From DATBWZ01 sp036514535 (lineage in GTDB: Bacteria > JAMCPX01 > DATBWZ01): a stretch of 37,402 bases of DNA. Shown piece after piece: positions 24,642 through 32,825 of the stretch (within the stretch, counting starts at the first letter, position 1; every line of letters begins with the position of its first letter). The stretch is taken from contig DATBWZ010000141.1 of NCBI GenBank assembly GCA_036514535.1, positions 1-37,402 on the forward strand, given 5' to 3'. The translations under genes were made by a program, and so were the position numbers. Below the pieces are notes generated by a model, which did not search any database, had not been told where the DNA came from, and saw only the letters and a program-made list of their open reading frames with translations.

Positions 24642-25916
24642 ATGCATAGAAAAATTATATTAATCGCTGCAGCCTTCGCAATATTCCCGGCGCTGAGTTC
24701 CGGAGAGAACTCAGTCAGCAGCTTTACCGCCGCAATCCTCAAGGGACCCTACATCAAGGCAATAACAGCAACCTCAGCCACCATCCTCTGGGAAACGGAC
24801 GCGCCTTCAAAGAGCGTTGTGGAGTTTGGAACTGACAAAAGACTCGGAAAGGAATCTGAGTCAAACTCTGAGGCAAAAAAACTGGTTCCAGATATAAATC
24901 TTGCCAGCACCACAGTAACAGCAAATATAAACGCTGTTACAATAACCGGCATTCAGCCAGATACAACATACTATTACCGCGTGAGTTCCCTGAAAAAGCC
25001 GGCAGGTGTTTATCAGTTCCGTACAGCGCCAGAGCCAGGCGGAGCATTTCGCTTCGTTGTGTACGGTGATAACAGGGGAGCGGCTGCTGGCGAGCAGGAA
25101 AACCACAAAAAGGTCGCTGCCTCTGTTGAATCTCTTAGTCCGCAACCAATGCTCATTATAAATACCGGCGACCTTGTATTCAGGGGTAAGATTATAACAA
25201 AACATGGCTCAGAGGGCATATACAAGGACGAATGGCAGTTGTTCTTTGATGTAATAAAATCTCTTGCAACCCACACAGCATATTATCCGGTATTTGGAAA
25301 TCACGATAGCGATGGAACTTCTGAAAAAACAAGGGTCTTCTCTGCATTCTTCCCAAAAGGGGTCAACAGCCCGGAAAACACATACTATTCTTTTGATATT
25401 GGCAATGTTCATTTTATAATACTTAATTCAGAGATTGATTACTCAAATGGTTCCCCCCAGTACAACTGGCTTGTGATGGATCTTAAGAATACTATGGCCG
25501 CACCTCATGTAAAGTTCGTTATAGCATCTATGCACAGGCCACCCTATACAATAAGCGAATCACACAGCAGCGATCTGGGCATACGGAATACGCTCTCCCC
25601 CTTATTTGAAGCGTACAGGGTTGATCTTGTCTTCAGCGGACACAATCATCTGTATGAGCGTTCAAAACCAATTACGAGCGGTGTTGTGGATGCGAAAAAC
25701 GGAGTATACTATATTATTGCCGGAGGCGGCGGCGCCCCGCTCTATGGCTGCACTGAGGGCAAAACAGGCCGGGATCTTAACGAAAAATGCATTAAAAGCC
25801 TGAATTATGTTGCCGGCGATGTGGACTGCAGAACAACCTGCAGCATAACTCTTAATGTGTATAATTCAGATGGGGCGGTAATTGACAGAGTTGATCTGTC
25901 AGAGCGAAAAAAGTAA
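24642..25916 (+). CDS. Secreted metallophosphoesterase with N-terminal Fn3-like domain (purple-acid-phosphatase-like)
   Basis: 424 aa. A signal peptide (residues about 1-20: basic MHRK, then IILIAAAFAIFPAL) predicts export. Residues about 35-125 form the beta-sandwich seen at the N-terminus of purple acid phosphatases (ATILWETDAPSKSVVEFG ... GIQPDTTYYYRVSSL). The catalytic calcineurin-like domain follows, with all metal motifs: GDNR, NTGD, FGNHDSD, ASMHRPPY and SGHNHLYERS. Predicted periplasmic or surface phosphatase/phosphodiesterase with a two-metal centre; substrate unknown. A paired Cys pattern near the C-terminus (CTEGKTGRDLNEKC and CRTTC) may form disulfides. It is transcribed from its own promoter and precedes queG by 23 bases. 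Confidence 0.9.
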   Translation: MHRKIILIAAAFAIFPALSSGENSVSSFTAAILKGPYIKAITATSATILWETDAPSKSVVEFGTDKRLGKESESNSEAKKLVPDINLASTTVTANINAVTITGIQPDTTYYYRVSSLKKPAGVYQFRTAPEPGGAFRFVVYGDNRGAAAGEQENHKKVAASVESLSPQPMLIINTGDLVFRGKIITKHGSEGIYKDEWQLFFDVIKSLATHTAYYPVFGNHDSDGTSEKTRVFSAFFPKGVNSPENTYYSFDIGNVHFIILNSEIDYSNGSPQYNWLVMDLKNTMAAPHVKFVIASMHRPPYTISESHSSDLGIRNTLSPLFEAYRVDLVFSGHNHLYERSKPITSGVVDAKNGVYYIIAGGGGAPLYGCTEGKTGRDLNEKCIKSLNYVAGDVDCRTTCSITLNVYNSDGAVIDRVDLSERKK

Positions 25917-25939
25917 TATAATAATAGTATAATTTATCA

Positions 25940-26980
25940 ATGGATCCGGGCTCCATTACTCACTTTATTAAAACAGCGTCATCCGACCTTGGCTTTGACA
26001 TTGCTGGCATAACCCATGCCGGCCCGCTCGTTAATGACGCATTGCGTCTAAAAAACTGGTTCATTAGCGGGTACTGCGGCGGCATGGATTACATGAAGCA
26101 AAACGTCAGCCTCAGGACGGATCCACGGATGCACATCAGGGACGCAAAAAGCGTGCTTATGCTTGGAATCAATTATTTTAATAACCCCGGGGCAGAAGAA
26201 GATATCAACAACTTTATTTCCATGTATGCAAGGGGCTTGGATTATCATAGCGTACTGAGAAAAAAGATGAATGCCCTTCTTATGAAGGTTGAAAAAGAAG
26301 CAGGCAGAAGGATCAATGCTAAATTCTTTGTGGACGCCAGCCCAATCCTTGAAAGGGCGCTTGCAGTACGATCGGGGATTGCCTGGACCGGAAAGAATAC
26401 CTGTGTTATAAACCAACGGCTCGGCTCGTGGTTTTTTATCTGCGGAATGATTTCCGACCTTGAGTTAGAGCCGGATAAGTCCATGGAAAAACCACTTTGC
26501 GGACAGTGTACCGAGTGCATTGATGCCTGTCCCACAGGCGCCATAGTTGAACCCTTTGTCCTTGATGCGCGCCGCTGCATATCCTATCTTACCATTGAAA
26601 ACAGGCTGGAAATTCCGCAGCATTTTAGAAAAATGACGGGCATAAAGGTTTTCGGTTGCGATATATGCCAGAATGTGTGCCCATGGAACAGAAAGGCAAA
26701 GGAAACACAGGTGGAGGAATTCCGCATCCTGGAAATCCTAAAGACGCTCACACTCCAGAAAATTCTAACTATGCCGGAAGAGAAATTCAAAGATTTTTTT
26801 CAAGGAAGCCCTCTGAAGCGTGCCGGGTGGGAGGGTTTGTTACGGAATGCCCTTGTGGCAGCAGGGAATTCAGGGGACAGAAATCTGCTGCCTTATGTCA
26901 AAAATATTGCAAAATCCGGTTCGCACATCCTGAAAGAACAGGCGGAATGGACAGAGGCGAAACTCCTGTCTAATTCCTAA
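25940..26980 (+). CDS. queG: Epoxyqueuosine reductase
   Basis: Cobalamin- and [4Fe-4S]-dependent enzyme that reduces epoxyqueuosine to queuosine in the tRNA wobble base, last step of queuosine synthesis. 346 aa. The two cluster motifs are CGQCTECIDACPTGAI and CDICQNVCPWN. Catalytic and B12-site regions are YARGLDYHSVLRKKM, FVDASPILERALAVRSGIAWTGKNT and RRCISYLTIE. The C-terminus is a short HEAT-like tail. No Shine-Dalgarno precedes the ATG. TATAAT at 25928-25933 ends six bases before it, which would place +1 at the start codon. Its TAA overlaps the TAG of the convergent metallo-hydrolase. Confidence 0.95.
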   Translation: MDPGSITHFIKTASSDLGFDIAGITHAGPLVNDALRLKNWFISGYCGGMDYMKQNVSLRTDPRMHIRDAKSVLMLGINYFNNPGAEEDINNFISMYARGLDYHSVLRKKMNALLMKVEKEAGRRINAKFFVDASPILERALAVRSGIAWTGKNTCVINQRLGSWFFICGMISDLELEPDKSMEKPLCGQCTECIDACPTGAIVEPFVLDARRCISYLTIENRLEIPQHFRKMTGIKVFGCDICQNVCPWNRKAKETQVEEFRILEILKTLTLQKILTMPEEKFKDFFQGSPLKRAGWEGLLRNALVAAGNSGDRNLLPYVKNIAKSGSHILKEQAEWTEAKLLSNS

Positions 26981-27738
26981 GGCAGGGTAATCTCCAGCCC
27001 ATCGTAAGCAGGAGCAATGCCGTCCGGCAGACTGTTTGTAAGCTCGGCATGCTCTACAGAGTGGCCAAGATGCGTAAGGTATGCCTGTTTTGGTTTAATC
27101 TCCCGGATAAGATCCACAGCCTGCTCAATTGTGAAATGAGTGGGATGCGGGTCATGCCGCAGGGCGCCTATGATCAGGCAATCAAGGCCTTGAAGAAGTT
27201 CCATTGAATCAGCGGGAATTTCGCTTGCATCGGTCAGATAGGCAAGTTTTTCAAATTTGAATCCGACTATCGGCAGGCTGCCATGCATTATCTCCACAGG
27301 CACAATGTGAATTCCGAAGAGATCCATTGGGCCATTAAGAATATTGGGAATCAGATAGGGTTTTCCGCCGCCGGAAACAGCATCCGTGAAAAGGTATGCA
27401 AAGGCATTATTCATTTTTTCAATGGTTTCTTCGCTTCCGTATATTGGAATCTTTGAGTGCTGTAGAAAATTGTATATTCTTAAATCATCAACGCCATACA
27501 AGTGATCAGCGTGCGTGTGCGTATAGAGGACAGCATCAATCCTTTTAACCTTGTTTGCAAGACACTGGCACCTCAGGTCTGTGGAGGTATCAACGATTAT
27601 GCATCTGTTGTTTGACTCTACAAGAATTGATGCCCTTGTCCGCTTGTTTTTATTATTGCTGGAGGTGCACACCCGGCATTCACATCCAATAACAGGGACT
27701 CCGGTTGATGTCCCGCTGCCAAGAATGGTAACTTTCAG
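26977..27738 (-). CDS. PhnP-like MBL-fold metallo-hydrolase with CTG start (or TAG read-through from larE)
   Basis: Metallo-beta-lactamase-fold hydrolase related to PhnP (cyclic phosphodiesterase of C-P lyase clusters), 253 aa from CTG 27738. The metal motif THTHADH gives H74, H76, D78 and H79. LTDASEIP, and HPTHFTIEQA and LTHLGHSVEH further on, supply the remaining ligands. ATG, GTG and TTG are absent between the upstream TAG and a GTG at 27672. Starting at that GTG would delete the family's first strand MKVTILGSGTSTGVPV and the GCECRVC triad (C19, C21, C24) that in E. coli PhnP holds a structural zinc. CTG 27738 has GGGGGA six bases upstream. It lies in the same frame as larE, one CAA codon after the larE TAG. 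No other phn genes are present, so the substrate is open. Confidence 0.85.
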   Translation of the reverse strand: MKVTILGSGTSTGVPVIGCECRVCTSSNNKNKRTRASILVESNNRCIIVDTSTDLRCQCLANKVKRIDAVLYTHTHADHLYGVDDLRIYNFLQHSKIPIYGSEETIEKMNNAFAYLFTDAVSGGGKPYLIPNILNGPMDLFGIHIVPVEIMHGSLPIVGFKFEKLAYLTDASEIPADSMELLQGLDCLIIGALRHDPHPTHFTIEQAVDLIREIKPKQAYLTHLGHSVEHAELTNSLPDGIAPAYDGLEITLP

Positions 27739-27741
27739 TTG

Positions 27742-28572
27742 CTATCCCCCAGCCTTTTTCTGATTCAGCGCTTCATTCATACTTCCTTGCCTGTAGCCCT
27801 CAATATCAAGGGTTACATAAGTAAATCCGAGGGATTTAAATTTGTCTGCAATGGCCCTTTTTGTTGACAGATCAAGGATTTTTCTGAAATCCTCTTCGCC
27901 TAATTCAAGCCGTGCAATCTTATCGTGGTACCGGACGCGAAAAATCCTGAAACCAAGGGTTTTTAAAAATCTTTCAGCATCGCCGATTATCCTCAGCCTT
28001 CCATCTGTAATCTCTGTCCCGTATGGAAACCTGGATGACAAGCAGGCAAACGAGGGCTTGTCCCAGGTATCAATGCCCATCTCCCTGCTCAGTTCCCGTA
28101 TCTCCTGCTTTGTAAACCCAGCCTCTTTAAGCGGGCTTAGTATGCTGTGCTCCTTTGCTGCTTTTCTCCCTGGCCGGTAGTCAATCTCATCATCGGCATT
28201 TGTTCCGTCCAGGATATATGAAAGCCCCTCTTCCTTAGCTTTTTCAACGCAAATGTCAAACAGCTCTGTTTTGCAGTAATAGCACCGGTCAGGAGGATTT
28301 GAAGCAAAATTTGGTTCGTTCATTTCATTAGAGTCTGCAAGAATCTGTTTTATTCCTATCTTGTTGCAGAGTCTTTTTGCCTCTTCAATCTCTTCCGGGG
28401 GATATGTGGGGGATATGGCTGTAAGCGCCACGGCTTTGCTATTAAGAGTATCGTGGGCAACCTTCAGAAGGAAGGTGGAATCTACCCCTCCCGAATATGC
28501 AATCAGAACCGACTCAAGATCAAGCAGCCGCAACCTGACCTTTTCCAGTTTTTCGTGCGCAGCGGTCATCAT
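27742..28572 (-). CDS. larE: LarE-like ATP-dependent sulfur transferase
   Basis: PP-loop (ATP pyrophosphatase) enzyme, 276 aa. LarE in Lactiplantibacillus donates sulfur to the nickel-pincer cofactor of lactate racemase. The PP-loop is SGGVDS at 27-32. The sacrificial or cluster Cys is C177 in KPSFACLSSRFPYG, and a CxxC pair is at C97/C100 (RCYYCK). The three-Cys set suggests the [4Fe-4S] LarE subgroup and not the single-Cys sacrificial type (inference from published subgroup descriptions). No larA, larB or larC is in the window, so the target may differ. The ATG overlaps the upstream PP-loop gene (ATGA) and the TAG is followed in frame by the metallo-hydrolase. Confidence 0.88.
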   Translation of the reverse strand: MMTAAHEKLEKVRLRLLDLESVLIAYSGGVDSTFLLKVAHDTLNSKAVALTAISPTYPPEEIEEAKRLCNKIGIKQILADSNEMNEPNFASNPPDRCYYCKTELFDICVEKAKEEGLSYILDGTNADDEIDYRPGRKAAKEHSILSPLKEAGFTKQEIRELSREMGIDTWDKPSFACLSSRFPYGTEITDGRLRIIGDAERFLKTLGFRIFRVRYHDKIARLELGEEDFRKILDLSTKRAIADKFKSLGFTYVTLDIEGYRQGSMNEALNQKKAGG

Positions 28573-29588
28573 ATTATCATTTTTTCAAAAGCGCCTCTTT
28601 CCTTTTTGCCTACAAGACAAAAGTCCTCTATCTCCGTTCCGTGCTTAAATTGCAACATCATCGCAGTCCCATCGGAAACATCGCTGTACCTAAATATTAT
28701 TGAAGCAAGTAACATCTGTTTGTCTTCTGAGAAATGACCTGATACAAGCCCCACCGGACCAGGGATATCAACTGGTTTCAACAGTGGATTCCCGTCAGCG
28801 TTAAATTCCAGCTGGTTATTCTCCTCCTCATTTCGCCCGATGATGAATTTTGTACGTTCATCAATCCTGAAATGCCTCCCGATTTTCAACATTTTCAGAT
28901 CAGTTAATGTATAATTTTTTTTATAATTAAAAAGATCCTTCACCCTTCGCGCAAAAATCTTATCTGTCAGAAGACAGCCCCCCGACGCGCAGGAATAATC
29001 GTTTATCCCCATTTCGCCCGCAATCGCTATCTGTTTCTTTCTTGACCTGCCGTGGATATTAAGCAATGCCTTGCGGTCAACGACTCCAAGTTTTTCAGGA
29101 ATTGTTTCGGGCAGGAGCGCAGCGGACAGGGGGCGCAGAATCAATCCCTCCAGCGCTGAATTTTTTTCTACTGTCTTCATCTGATGGAGATGTTGACTCA
29201 TTGGCCTCTGCCCAAGCACCTCGCCGGTAATAATAAACGATGCTCCAATCTTAGGCATAAGATCTTTAGCCTTGCTCAGCATATATATTCTGCAGTCAAT
29301 ACAGGGATTCATTCCTTTTCCATAACCGTATCTGGGATTCTCCACGACCCTGAAGTAGTCCATCCCTTTAGGTATTGTTTTCACCGGAATTCCCAACTCC
29401 TTCCCAACCCTCACTGCCTCCGATGCGCATCCTGATTTTTTTCTGCCATGTGAAGTACATGTGCAGAAGATGCTTACAAAATTCAGCGCAACAAGGTCAA
29501 TTTCCTGATCAAGCATCATTCTGGCTGCCAGGGTTGAGTCCAATCCCCCGGAAAGCATCACTATAGCTTTTTTGTTCATATTGATCAT
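28569..29588 (-). CDS. PP-loop ATPase, tRNA-thiouridylase-like, with C-terminal RNA-binding-like domain
   Basis: 339 aa. The N-terminal adenylation domain has the PP-loop SGGLDS (13-18) and resembles MnmA/ThiI-type enzymes that activate tRNA uridine for thiolation. Cysteines stand at C42, C44 and C54, in PCIDC (C96, C99) and at C200 and C205 (CASGGC), enough for a cluster or persulfide relay. From about residue 225 (LKIGRHFRIDERTKFIIGRNEEEN) the sequence resembles the DUF814/NFACT-R RNA-binding domain often fused to this family. Start: ATG 29588 has AGGA only two bases away; ATG 29579, three codons in, has it at eleven, so either is possible. It leads the three-gene operon with larE and the MBL hydrolase. 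The modified RNA is not known. Confidence 0.83.
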   Translation of the reverse strand: MINMNKKAIVMLSGGLDSTLAARMMLDQEIDLVALNFVSIFCTCTSHGRKKSGCASEAVRVGKELGIPVKTIPKGMDYFRVVENPRYGYGKGMNPCIDCRIYMLSKAKDLMPKIGASFIITGEVLGQRPMSQHLHQMKTVEKNSALEGLILRPLSAALLPETIPEKLGVVDRKALLNIHGRSRKKQIAIAGEMGINDYSCASGGCLLTDKIFARRVKDLFNYKKNYTLTDLKMLKIGRHFRIDERTKFIIGRNEEENNQLEFNADGNPLLKPVDIPGPVGLVSGHFSEDKQMLLASIIFRYSDVSDGTAMMLQFKHGTEIEDFCLVGKKERGAFEKMII

Positions 29589-29682
29589 TTTCCTATTTTA
29601 TCAAACACACCGGGGATTGCCACTGTTATTTGATTTTTACATTCAGCAATCTTCGGCTGCCATCACTGCTTTTAAATTTTCC

Positions 29683-29709
29683 TTGACCTGGTTTTTCTAA
29701 AGATATAAT
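29683..29709 (+). promoter_or_regulatory. Promoter of tatA
   Basis: TTGACC (29683-29688), 15-base spacer, TATAAT (29704-29709). The spacer is short but both boxes are close to consensus. Predicted start near 29716, followed by AGGAGG (29719-29724) eight bases before ATG 29733. Confidence 0.6.
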
Positions 29710-29732
29710 ATTAATAGCAGGAGGACAAAAAT

Positions 29733-29924
29733 ATGACAATGCCTGGATTTTGGGAATGGGTGATAATCCTCTTTATTGTTCTGGTGGTTTTTGGTGCGGG
29801 CAAAATACCTGACATCGGCAGTTCTCTTGGTAAAGGAATAAAAAATTTCAAAAAGTCTTTAAAAGAACCAGATGCAATAGATATAACACCGCACAACAAT
29901 GAAAAGGACAAAGAAAAAGTTTAA
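29733..29924 (+). CDS. tatA: Twin-arginine translocase subunit TatA/E
   Basis: 63-residue TatA-family protein that forms the transport pore element for folded proteins. One N-terminal transmembrane helix (FWEWVIILFIVLVVFGAGKIPDIG), the conserved FG hinge, then an amphipathic helix (SSLGKGIKNFKKSL) and a charged tail. Strong AGGAGG ribosome site. No tatB or tatC nearby; the gene stands alone and its TAA overlaps the stop of the convergent gene. TatB proteins are longer, so TatA is the better call. Confidence 0.95.
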   Translation: MTMPGFWEWVIILFIVLVVFGAGKIPDIGSSLGKGIKNFKKSLKEPDAIDITPHNNEKDKEKV

Positions 29925-30658
29925 CCATTCTCTATAGCCCTTTCTGCGGCCATTCTGACAATTTTGTGAAGTGTTAAATCTCCGGCAATCTCCGACAGAT
30001 CTTTCTTCTTTAAAAATGGCAGCAGCCCGGCAGAGATCTGCGGAAGATTGTAGGGATTCAGGATAAGCGCGCGCTTTATTGAGTAGCGCGATATCCACCT
30101 CCTGCTGCGAAACAACGCAATTAATATCCTGCGCGAGGTGGGCCTTTTAGTGGCAATTTTCATTACATCCATTTCAATAATCTTTGGATTTTTTAAGAGG
30201 ATGGATATTACTGTTTCGTCCTGCTCATGAAGAAGCTTGTTTATCGTTTTTCTATCAAATTTCTTTGCAAGACTCTTTTTGACCCCTAAAGGCACATCCT
30301 CAAGCCCAAGGTTCTCTGCAATACCCATCTCCTCCTCTATACTGCGGATCGGTTCCGGATTATCCAATATATCAGAAATTGCCTCCGCCCCTGCTTTACG
30401 GGCGTAATCTCTGATTTCCGTCTGTCTTTTCCAAGCGCTCCCGTCAGAATGAATTGCGTGAAGGAATGACATATAAATTTTGCCGTGGAGGGGCTCTTTT
30501 GAAAGCGTGCCAACCCACAGATAGAGAAGAAATTGAACAACATCTTCCGGGGGTTGGCTGTTCAGCCATTCCATTAAAACAGCCCTTTGAATGTCGTTAT
30601 CATTTGCTCCTGAAATAGATTGTACGGTCTTTTCCAGGAAAGGGATCCGCTGAAACAT
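29921..30658 (-). CDS. Hypothetical helical-repeat protein
   Basis: 245 aa, no signal peptide, no transmembrane helix, no catalytic motif I can name. It looks all-helical. Residues about 130-240 contain spaced units such as LLKNPKIIEMDVMKIATKRPTS, RRWISRYSIKRALILNPYNLP and FLKKKDLSEIAGD, reminiscent of HEAT/leucine-rich-variant repeats found in uncharacterised proteins of Desulfobacterota and Nitrospirota. It starts eight bases after the zinc-ribbon/DUF3426 gene, so they are likely one transcript, and it overlaps the tatA stop tail to tail. I do not recognise a function. Confidence 0.75.
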   Translation of the reverse strand: MFQRIPFLEKTVQSISGANDNDIQRAVLMEWLNSQPPEDVVQFLLYLWVGTLSKEPLHGKIYMSFLHAIHSDGSAWKRQTEIRDYARKAGAEAISDILDNPEPIRSIEEEMGIAENLGLEDVPLGVKKSLAKKFDRKTINKLLHEQDETVISILLKNPKIIEMDVMKIATKRPTSRRILIALFRSRRWISRYSIKRALILNPYNLPQISAGLLPFLKKKDLSEIAGDLTLHKIVRMAAERAIENG

Positions 30659-30666
30659 AAAAAGAT

Positions 30667-31881
30667 TCAGTGAATTTCTTCTGATGAGACTACTTCAACC
30701 GTAAAGGTTGATACATTTGGAATATCGTAGAATACTGCCATAAAAGGGATAGATCCAGGGGAAGGGATGTTTATATTGGACAGGGAATCTCCAACCCGGT
30801 TGCTCAGCCTTTCGTCTATCTCAACAGCTGGAGCGGTTCTTAATATGTCATCAGAGAATATATTCCCTGCGTAAAATTCTTTTCTTGCGATTTCATTGCC
30901 GGAGATGTCCTTTAACATAACATTAAGTTTTAAGAAGCCCTGCGGTTTTATTGATTTATTTGTAGCCTTTCCCTCCACAATAAAAAGTGTTTGTCCTCTT
31001 ATGTTCTGCAAGAAGTGGTATCCTGTGTCTGATACCGTGAAATTTACACTCTTCTCATTTAACGCTGGCTTCTGATTAAAGAGGGAGAGCAGGTCGCTGC
31101 GGTAGATGTAGCCGGCTCCTGCGCCTGCAATAATAAAAAGAAAGAAGAAAATATAGGGAAAGACAGACTTTGAATGGGCGGGCGCGCGCGCAACCGGAAC
31201 TGATTTTGATTTCGGCATGGGCGCAGGGGGCGGAGTTGAGGGAAATGGTCTTGGGGCAGCCGGTGCAGCAAAGGGAGAGGGGGAAGATTTTATGCCCTCG
31301 CCTATGTCAAAATCTTCAACATTCACCTCCGGCAGTTTCTCTTCTGCCCGCTTCGCCTCTGATGTTTTCTCCCTGCCCAGTTCAAATTCAAGGTCTCCTA
31401 TAAGATCACCGGCAGAACCTCCCGCATTTACCTGTTCTCGATTTTCCGTGTCACCGGAGAATTTGGTAGGATCAGTTTTCGTCTCAAAATCAAATCCGGC
31501 AGATATGAATTCTTCTTCTTTCTTTGGCGCCTCATCGCGAACAGAAAAACTATGCTCTCCCCCGGAAGGTGCTTCCATGTTTGCATCCTTATCAACGGGT
31601 GTATTGCCAAAAAGGTCATCTGATTCAGTTTTTCCAGTCTGGAATCCTTTCAGCGCATCATCAATGGCGGCCTTGAGATTTTCGTCCATTTCAGAACCCT
31701 TATCGGGATCCGGAGGGGAATGGGTCTCCGGCTCAAATTGCGGTTTTTTTATCGGCTGGGGCTTATCCCCGGTAGAAAAAACATTTCCGCATTTTGAACA
31801 CTTTAATTTTACACTTTTCCCCTTGATCTTGCTGTCGTCAAGATTAAACTTTGTCTCGCATGAAGGGCATACAATTGTCAT
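30667..31881 (-). CDS. MJ0042-type zinc-ribbon protein with membrane segment and DUF3426 domain
   Basis: 404 aa. The N-terminus is a textbook MJ0042 zinc ribbon (MTIVCPSCETKFNLDDSKI ... KCSKCG; two CxxC knuckles). Residues about 45-235 are low-complexity, rich in Pro, Glu, Asp and Ser, probably disordered. A transmembrane helix lies at about 240-260 (VFPYIFFFLFIIAGAGAGYIY). Residues about 275-400 resemble DUF3426, a periplasmic beta-domain (IFVVEGKATNKS-like strand, here LFIVEGKATNKSIKPQGFLKL). This split places the zinc ribbon in the cytoplasm and DUF3426 outside. Role unknown in the family. No Shine-Dalgarno; two -10-like boxes lie upstream. Confidence 0.9.
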   Translation of the reverse strand: MTIVCPSCETKFNLDDSKIKGKSVKLKCSKCGNVFSTGDKPQPIKKPQFEPETHSPPDPDKGSEMDENLKAAIDDALKGFQTGKTESDDLFGNTPVDKDANMEAPSGGEHSFSVRDEAPKKEEEFISAGFDFETKTDPTKFSGDTENREQVNAGGSAGDLIGDLEFELGREKTSEAKRAEEKLPEVNVEDFDIGEGIKSSPSPFAAPAAPRPFPSTPPPAPMPKSKSVPVARAPAHSKSVFPYIFFFLFIIAGAGAGYIYRSDLLSLFNQKPALNEKSVNFTVSDTGYHFLQNIRGQTLFIVEGKATNKSIKPQGFLKLNVMLKDISGNEIARKEFYAGNIFSDDILRTAPAVEIDERLSNRVGDSLSNINIPSPGSIPFMAVFYDIPNVSTFTVEVVSSEEIH

Positions 31882-31907
31882 AAGGCTATTTTATACGAAA
31901 TATATTT

Positions 31908-31932
31908 ATTATACCATAAACTTTTATGTCAA
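31908..31932 (-). promoter_or_regulatory. Extended -10 promoter of the zinc-ribbon gene
   Basis: Minus strand: TGGTATAAT (complement of 31908-31916) is a perfect extended -10. TTGACA (complement of 31927-31932) is present but only 13 bases away, too close for a normal pair. A second box, TATAAA, ends eight bases before the ATG and would give a nearly leaderless message. Confidence 0.5.
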
Positions 31933-31951
31933 TGAAAATTTTGCAGCTTTA

Positions 31952-32698
31952 TCAATATTCCACGCTTAACAGAAACAGCCCCTTGGCTGGAGCGCACCTG
32001 CCTGCCGCAGTCCTATCCTTTTTCGCAAGAATCCCTTTGAATTCATTAGGGGTCATCTTGCCAAGCCCAACTTCAACAAGGGATCCAACAATGTTTCTAA
32101 CCATCTGTTTTAGAAAGCCGTTTCCGCGAATACAGAATGTTATAAAAGGGTCATCCTTCACAATTCTGATACTTTTGATAGTCCTGATTGTCGTTTTCAC
32201 GCTTGAGCCAGAGGACATGAAAGAGGCAAAATCATGCGTGCCAGCAAGGCAGGCTCCGGCTGCTATCATTTTATTTATATTAAGTTTAACAGGCATATGC
32301 CAGGAATATTTGCTAAAAAATGGCAAAATCATTTCGGAATTGCAGACAAGATAAATATAGGTCTTGCCCTTTGCAGACCGCCTGGAATCAAACGATAATG
32401 GGCATGAAGACGCTTCAAGTATGCGGATATCCTCAGGCAACAGATTGTTCAGAACAGTCCGAAGTTTTTTAACAGGCATTTTCAGTTTATCAACATGGAA
32501 ATTCGCCACCTGTCCCAACGCATGCGCCCCGGCATCCGTCCTTCCGGCTCCGGTTACTTTTATTTTTGCAAGCATCTTTTTTAAAGTATTCTCCAGTATC
32601 CCCTGCACAGTGGGTTTACCCCTCTGTCTCTGCCAACCGTGGTAGTTTGAACCATCATAGGAAATAATTAATTTTATATTTACATAAGAACAGGACAT
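31952..32698 (-). CDS. truA: tRNA pseudouridine(38-40) synthase
   Basis: Converts uridines 38-40 of the tRNA anticodon stem-loop to pseudouridine. 248 aa from ATG 32698. Catalytic Asp lies in TGAGRTDAGAHALGQVANF, and the N-terminal IKLIISYDGSNYHGWQRQ and C-terminal FLKQMVRNIVGSLVEVGLG are family marks. The longest frame begins at a TTG (32734) and would add a hydrophobic stretch without family match; 32698 fits better. Neither has a Shine-Dalgarno. Divergent from polA. Confidence 0.95.
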   Translation of the reverse strand: MSCSYVNIKLIISYDGSNYHGWQRQRGKPTVQGILENTLKKMLAKIKVTGAGRTDAGAHALGQVANFHVDKLKMPVKKLRTVLNNLLPEDIRILEASSCPLSFDSRRSAKGKTYIYLVCNSEMILPFFSKYSWHMPVKLNINKMIAAGACLAGTHDFASFMSSGSSVKTTIRTIKSIRIVKDDPFITFCIRGNGFLKQMVRNIVGSLVEVGLGKMTPNEFKGILAKKDRTAAGRCAPAKGLFLLSVEY

Positions 32699-32825
32699 GT
32701 TAAAAAAAATAGCACAAGAAAAGAATAAATACAATATTGACTAAATATAGAATTGATGTATAAATAAATTCTTGCAATGGAATGGTGGTATGCTGATTAT
32801 CGGGCGGTTACGCGTGTGAAGAGAT

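Noticed and set aside
24461..24742. 93-codon minus-strand frame over the folD/metallophosphoesterase gap
   Set aside because: It overlaps two promoters and the signal-peptide region of a real gene, and its product has no recognisable features.
31217..31969. 250-codon open frame on the plus strand
   Set aside because: It is antisense to the zinc-ribbon/DUF3426 gene; its Ser/Pro/Phe-rich product mirrors the acidic low-complexity coding strand and has no domain.
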